A stretch of 5,236 nt of DNA from Planctomycetota bacterium. Its GTDB lineage: Bacteria; Planctomycetota; SZUA-567. The position numbers and the translations under genes are program-made. Under the pieces are notes generated by a model. That model was not told where the DNA came from. It was given only the letters and a program-made list of their open reading frames with translations, and ran no database searches. Every line of letters starts with the position of its first letter. Within the stretch, counting starts at the first letter, position 1. Shown piece after piece: positions 5,231-5,236 of the stretch. The stretch covers positions 1 through 5,236 of the forward strand of contig JAISYD010000327.1 of assembly GCA_031270145.1 (NCBI GenBank), given 5' to 3'.

Positions 5231-5236
5231 TGACGC

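Noticed and set aside
1..5236. Mobile element, CRISPR array, tRNA or rRNA, phage or defence system
   Set aside because: No transposase, integrase, spaced direct repeats, tRNA cloverleaf or defence-family motif was recognised on either strand.

Overview
The window is a compact, GC-rich bacterial stretch with seven genes on the plus strand and one converging minus-strand gene at the right edge. Dense packing, Shine-Dalgarno (SD) sequences of the GGGAGG type and sigma70-like promoter boxes all indicate a bacterium. A flagellar rod-type protein suggests a motile, probably Gram-negative organism. The lineage cannot be fixed from the sequence alone. No integrase, transposase, phage, plasmid, CRISPR or stable RNA gene is visible, so this looks like ordinary chromosome.

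Layout. Bases 1-217 hold no gene I can support. Bases 218-1225 encode a YeiH/UPF0324-family membrane protein (putative sulfate exporter type). After a 159-base gap with a good promoter (TTGACC-16-TAAAAT) comes an unrecognised 122-residue protein with an acidic tail (1385-1753). It is followed 17 bases later by a small TPR-repeat protein (1771-2202). A second AT-rich promoter region precedes a 124-residue FlgC-like rod protein (2295-2669) that stands apart from any flagellar operon. A DUF167/YggU protein (2698-3009), a trimeric-type purine nucleoside phosphorylase (most likely 3054-3896) and a class I SAM-dependent methyltransferase (3896-4765) follow. The last two overlap by one base. A YhcH/YjgK/YiaL (DUF386) cupin-like protein (4766-5230, minus strand) meets the methyltransferase stop codon to stop codon with no spacer.

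How the genes work together. The products do not form one obvious pathway. The tightest link is phosphorylase-methyltransferase (stop and start share a base, so translational coupling is likely). The acidic-tail protein and the TPR protein probably share one transcript. The YeiH protein and the YhcH protein look like independent metabolic genes.

Most notable observations: (a) a perfect 17-bp inverted repeat with a 9-base loop (4212-4254) inside the methyltransferase gene, encoding an apparent extra loop in the protein, as an in-frame palindromic insertion would; (b) an Asp in the phosphorylase where the human enzyme has the base-recognising Asn243, which could shift purine specificity towards 6-amino purines; (c) the orphan rod-like flagellar protein; (d) the unrecognised acidic-tail protein with its own promoter.
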